Assembly: GCA_958453935.1 (NCBI GenBank) | Contig: CAUDZT010000033.1 | Location: 1-26,037 of the forward strand | DNA from: an uncultured Collinsella sp. | Lineage (GTDB): Bacteria > Actinomycetota > Coriobacteriia > Coriobacteriales > Coriobacteriaceae | Length of the DNA stretch: 26,037 nt | Direction: 5' to 3' | In this document: piece after piece, positions 22,425 through 26,037 of the stretch | How the letters are laid out: the number at the start of each line of letters is the position of its first letter | How positions within the stretch are numbered: position 1 is the stretch's first letter | Program-made: the position numbers and the translations under genes | The notes under the pieces: model-generated | The model's database searches: none | What the model saw: the letters and a program-made list of their open reading frames with translations, nothing else | Told to the model about the DNA's origin: nothing

Positions 22425-25400
22425 ATGGATATGTTTGTGGACGAGCGCCAGCGCGTCTCGCATCGCCGAGGCGCAATTGCGCGCGGCGTAGCCAAGCGCG
22501 GCCTGGTGGCATTCCTGGCCTTCGCGATGGCCTTTGGCACCACGCCGGCTCAGCTGTGGGCCGAGGGCGCCGAGGGCATTGCCGAGGCTGTGGCTCAGGC
22601 TGCGACGCCGGACGAGGGTGCAGCGCTTGCGGGCGGTGCCGCCGAGCAGAGCGGCGCCGAGGTTTCAGATTCTGGGAGCACGCCCGCAGCTAGTGCCGCC
22701 ACAACAGGGGCGGCAGCTGGCGACGAAGGCTCGGCGACGGGGGAGAACCCTGCCGCGAGTGAGCAGTCTTCGACGGTAGCCGCTGACCAAGCAAGATCTG
22801 CCGCCGCGGCTGCCGTCCAGACGGAGAGCCCGACAGAAACCGGCGATGTCGCCAAGAAGCAAGTCGAGGTCTCGTTCTCGATTATCGGCACCGATGCCGA
22901 CGGCAAGGCTCAGACCTGGGTGGCACCTACGCAGCTCAAGCTTGACGAGGGCGCGACGGCTGCGGATGCCTTTATTAAGCTGCAGGAGAAGACGGGCTTC
23001 AAGGCGGACTACGATCCGAACACGGCATACGGGTTCTACCTCAAAAGCATCACATCCCCGAGCGATGGCCGCACGCTTGCCTACGATCCGACGACTTATG
23101 CCTTCTGGCAGCTGTTCGTCGATGGCGCGTCTTCCTCGGTTGGCGCGAGCAGCGTCAAGCTCACCCAGGGGCAGAAGATTGAGTTTGCCTATACGGCTGG
23201 TAGCGTGTCCCCTGTCGTTAAGGACCAGGTTGCCGCTAATGTGACCGTCATTGGTCGCGATGCCCAGGGCAAGACTCAGACTTGGGTCGATAACGCGCAG
23301 TATGTGGTGACGTCCGGCTCGAGCGCACTTGACCTTACGAAGGTCGCGCTCGAGGCGAATGGCATCGACGCCGTTGCTGCGGGCTCCTTCATTCTGAGCC
23401 TTAAGTACAACGGCGTTGAGCTGGGTACGCCGTTCGATTATTCGACCTGTTGGCAGCTGTTCATCAACGGCAAGTCGAGTGACTATACGGCGGACAATGT
23501 CACCATCCATGCCGGCGATACCGTTACGTGGTTCTACGGTGGCTGGGGCGACCAGCTGCCCTCCGATTCTGTCCATGCTTCTGTTCAGGTACTTGGTAAG
23601 GACAAGGACGGCAAACAGCAGGTTTGGGCCTCGACGGGCCAGACGAGCCTCAAGGCAGGATCCACTGCTAGGGATCTGTTGGAGCAGACTGGTCTTGAAC
23701 TCAAAGCTACAGAAGAGTCTTGGGGCTGGTACCTCAGGGGCATTACCTCGCCGCTTGATGGTGAGACCTATTGTGGCTCTGATGCTGCGACCAATAGCTA
23801 TTGGCGCTTCTACGTAAAGGGCAAGTCCGACGTAAAGTACAAGTTCGCCGACGTTGGCGCCGGTGCCTACAAGCTCCATGAGGGTGACGCCGTCACCTTT
23901 ATGTATGCTGGCGACAGCGATGCCCTTCCTGGCCAGGTTCTTGGGTCTGTCGATGTTATCGGTCCCGATGTCAACGGCAACAATACTCGCTGGGGCTCGG
24001 CAAGCAATGTTTCCCTGCCCGAAGGCTCTACGGCCCAGGACCTTATCGAAGCGGTTCTGAAGGCAAAGGGCGTTACGTACAACGGCTCCCAGAGCGGTGA
24101 GTACTGGTTCCTCAATTCCATCGACTCGCCGTTCGGAGGCAAGACGTACGGCTATGATGGTGCGACCAATAAATACTGGCATCTGTATATCAATGGAGAG
24201 CCCTCCTTACTCTGCGCCAATCAGATTACGCTCAAGAGCGACGATAAGGTTACGCTTGCCTATACCACCGACGATTCGCCCATGCCCGATCCCGACAAGA
24301 TTGTCGTGGACCCGAGTGCGACGACTCCTGATTGGGATGCCGAGTGGGCCGGCTACGGCAACAGTGGCAACGGTTCGACCGTAACGGATGCCAAGACGCC
24401 TGCGCAGGCCGCTGGTCTTAAGTGGGCCTTCGATTGGAAGGCCGAGTCTGGCCAGCAGTATGCCAACTGCAGCGAGCCTGTCATTGCTAACGGTTTTGTG
24501 TACATCGCGACCGAGAACGAGCTCATTAAGATCGATTCGTCCACGGGTAAAAAGGTTGCCTCTGCGCCGCTTGCCTCCAAGGTGAGCTATACCTCTCGTC
24601 CGATCTATACCAATGGCCTTATCATCGTTCCGCTCAACGGCGGTGCGGTCCAGGCGATTACTGCGGACAAGCTGATCTGCAAGTGGCTGACGCCAGGTTT
24701 GACGGACTTGACGCAGAGCTCCTGCACCGTGGTTTCGGATGGCGAGTACGTCTATGTTGGTACGGTCGATATTTCGTATGACGAGAACTACAACGCGACC
24801 TACGGCAACGGCTCCCTGAAGCGTATCAAGATTGCCACGGGCGAAGTCTCTTGGCAGAACATTGACCCTTCCGAGGGCTATTATTGGACTGGTGCTGCGC
24901 TGACGGATAAGTACACCATTGTTCCTACGAGCGCGGGCACGCTTAAGTGCATTGATAAGACGACGGGCGATGTCGTTTCGACTATGAAGCTCGGTGCTCT
25001 CGCGAACGCCGACTGTGTCGCCGATCCGTCCAATGGTTCGACCTTCTATCAGATGACGCACGATGGAAAGCTCCATGTGATTTCGCTTTCGGCGAAGGGC
25101 GTACTAAGCGAGCAGAAGACGGTCGACCTGGGTCTTACTAATAACATGAGCGCACCGGCGGTGGCTGGCGAAAACTTGATTGTCGGCGGACAGACGGCTA
25201 CTGGCTCTGCTCTGGCTCTCTATAATCTGAAGACCGGTAAGACCACGATGGTCACCGCTGCTGACGGTAAAGAACTGCCGGCCGGATTTAACGGTATTGC
25301 TGCTACTCCGCTGGTGAGTGTTCAGGGCGGCAAGACCTATGTGTACTTCACCGTTAACAGCGCGGATAGCAAGGATTACGTCAACTACTCTGCTGGTGGT

Positions 25401-26037
25401 GGCGTGTATCGCTATACGCTCGGCGATGCAGAGGCGACGCAGATTTATGATGCGGCTGGCCATTACCAGCACTGCGACTCTCCGGTCATTGCCGATGCTT
25501 CTGGCAACCTCTACTACATCAATGATTCGGGTACGCTGTTCAAGCTGGGGGCTGTCGAGTCTTGGACGGTTGCCTTTAATTCCAACGGCGGGTCTGCTTG
25601 CGACACTAAGTTCGTTGCTACGGCCGACGGCAAGCTGGTCAAGCCGGCCGATCCGACGCGCGATGGCTATACTTTCAGCGGTTGGTATACCGATGAGGCT
25701 TGCACGCAGGCGTATGACTTTATCGCGCCGGTGACGGCCGATCTGACGCTGTATGCCAAGTGGACCAAGAATGCTGTTAACCCTGGCGGCAATGGCGGCT
25801 CTGGCTCCAATGGCGGCAATGGTGGCGCTGGTAACGGTTCCGGTGCTGGTGCCGGCACTGGCACGGGTTCTGGCTCCGGCACGAAGGGCCAGCAGGCCGG
25901 TGGCGCTATCGCCCCGGGTCAGAAGCCGGTGACCAAGACGACAGTGTCAACCAAGACCGAGACCAAGGACAACAAGTCCGACAAGAAGGACACCGATAAG
26001 TCTGATAAGAAGGACGACAAGAAGTCTGACAAGAAGT
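22425..26037 (+). CDS. secreted surface protein with four DUF4430 (transcobalamin-like) modules and a PQQ-type propeller; partial, runs off the window
   Basis: The frame is open from ATG 22425 to the window end, 1204 residues with no stop. It starts with a basic n-region and a hydrophobic segment (GLVAFLAFAMAFGTT, 26-40; cleavage near AQLWA-EG), then an Ala/Ser/Glu-rich linker (50-145). Four DUF4430 modules follow (about 147-258, 271-372, 384-495, 507-615). Each carries a W/YW...(F/Y)(V/I)xG signature (FWQLFVDG, CWQLFING, YWRFYVKG, YWHLYING), the pattern of the C-terminal B12-binding domain of transcobalamin. A PQQ-like beta-propeller (about 664-1041), a Listeria-Bacteroides repeat (about 1047-1114), a Gly-rich linker (1120-1160) and a Lys/Asp/Ser tail follow. 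TAGGAG precedes the ATG. An in-frame ATG at 22344 with a stronger ribosome binding site would add 27 residues. Confidence 0.88.
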   Translation, partial: MDMFVDERQRVSHRRGAIARGVAKRGLVAFLAFAMAFGTTPAQLWAEGAEGIAEAVAQAATPDEGAALAGGAAEQSGAEVSDSGSTPAASAATTGAAAGDEGSATGENPAASEQSSTVAADQARSAAAAAVQTESPTETGDVAKKQVEVSFSIIGTDADGKAQTWVAPTQLKLDEGATAADAFIKLQEKTGFKADYDPNTAYGFYLKSITSPSDGRTLAYDPTTYAFWQLFVDGASSSVGASSVKLTQGQKIEFAYTAGSVSPVVKDQVAANVTVIGRDAQGKTQTWVDNAQYVVTSGSSALDLTKVALEANGIDAVAAGSFILSLKYNGVELGTPFDYSTCWQLFINGKSSDYTADNVTIHAGDTVTWFYGGWGDQLPSDSVHASVQVLGKDKDGKQQVWASTGQTSLKAGSTARDLLEQTGLELKATEESWGWYLRGITSPLDGETYCGSDAATNSYWRFYVKGKSDVKYKFADVGAGAYKLHEGDAVTFMYAGDSDALPGQVLGSVDVIGPDVNGNNTRWGSASNVSLPEGSTAQDLIEAVLKAKGVTYNGSQSGEYWFLNSIDSPFGGKTYGYDGATNKYWHLYINGEPSLLCANQITLKSDDKVTLAYTTDDSPMPDPDKIVVDPSATTPDWDAEWAGYGNSGNGSTVTDAKTPAQAAGLKWAFDWKAESGQQYANCSEPVIANGFVYIATENELIKIDSSTGKKVASAPLASKVSYTSRPIYTNGLIIVPLNGGAVQAITADKLICKWLTPGLTDLTQSSCTVVSDGEYVYVGTVDISYDENYNATYGNGSLKRIKIATGEVSWQNIDPSEGYYWTGAALTDKYTIVPTSAGTLKCIDKTTGDVVSTMKLGALANADCVADPSNGSTFYQMTHDGKLHVISLSAKGVLSEQKTVDLGLTNNMSAPAVAGENLIVGGQTATGSALALYNLKTGKTTMVTAADGKELPAGFNGIAATPLVSVQGGKTYVYFTVNSADSKDYVNYSAGGGVYRYTLGDAEATQIYDAAGHYQHCDSPVIADASGNLYYINDSGTLFKLGAVESWTVAFNSNGGSACDTKFVATADGKLVKPADPTRDGYTFSGWYTDEACTQAYDFIAPVTADLTLYAKWTKNAVNPGGNGGSGSNGGNGGAGNGSGAGAGTGTGSGSGTKGQQAGGAIAPGQKPVTKTTVSTKTETKDNKSDKKDTDKSDKKDDKKSDKK

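Noticed and set aside
22665..24182. 505-residue minus-strand frame
   Set aside because: It lies antisense to the DUF4430 gene in GC-rich repeats and shows no recognisable domain.

Overview
The window is GC-rich, densely coded DNA that reads as a Gram-positive, anaerobic, gut-type actinobacterium of the class Coriobacteriia, most likely Collinsella or a close relative. This is an inference from several things together: the high-GC codon use, the ruvC-ruvA-ruvB operon, folate C1 genes with a separate cyclohydrolase (fhs, fchA, folD), a C69 dipeptidase, Gly/Lys/Asp-rich wall-type surface proteins, and a cobalamin-responsive leader in front of a DUF4430 protein. No rRNA, tRNA, CRISPR array or intact transposase was seen.

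Layout. Positions 1-120 hold the 3' end of an unidentified gene. ruvCAB (285-2493) is one translationally coupled operon. fhs (2638-4305) stands alone and ends in a very strong terminator. A single-pass membrane protein (4482-5471) converges on a cation-diffusion facilitator (6665-5484, minus). A divergent zinc-ribbon protein follows (6884-8221), then a small gene whose SHOCT tail now lies in another frame (8338-8806). Positions 8807-9319 have little plus-strand coding but hold a candidate 30-aa minus-strand peptide gene. Positions 9320-11478 (minus) are an accessory cassette: a DUF1016/YhcG-type nuclease, an ADP-ribosylglycohydrolase and a 73-aa protein.

Positions 11745-15961 (minus) encode exported proteins: a Tat-type PI-PLC-domain surface protein and two paralogous lipoproteins, each with its own terminator. 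The two lipoprotein genes share an identical 18-bp upstream motif. On the plus strand, fchA and folD (16339-17828) are adjacent. This FolD lacks the conserved cyclohydrolase lysine and glutamine, which fits a division of labour with FchA. A 230-240 bp AT-rich fold-back element with 32-bp terminal inverted repeats (17861-18100) separates folD from a C69 dipeptidase gene (18183-19706). A phasin-like protein and an AarF/UbiB kinase-like protein follow (19806-21994).

The most striking system is at the right edge. A cobalamin-type riboswitch (about 22105-22285) precedes a large secreted protein (22425 to beyond the window end). That protein has four transcobalamin-like DUF4430 modules, a PQQ-type beta-propeller, a Listeria-Bacteroides repeat and a Gly-rich then Lys/Asp-rich tail. 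The combination suggests a B12-controlled surface protein for capturing corrinoids, though the ligand is inferred and not shown.
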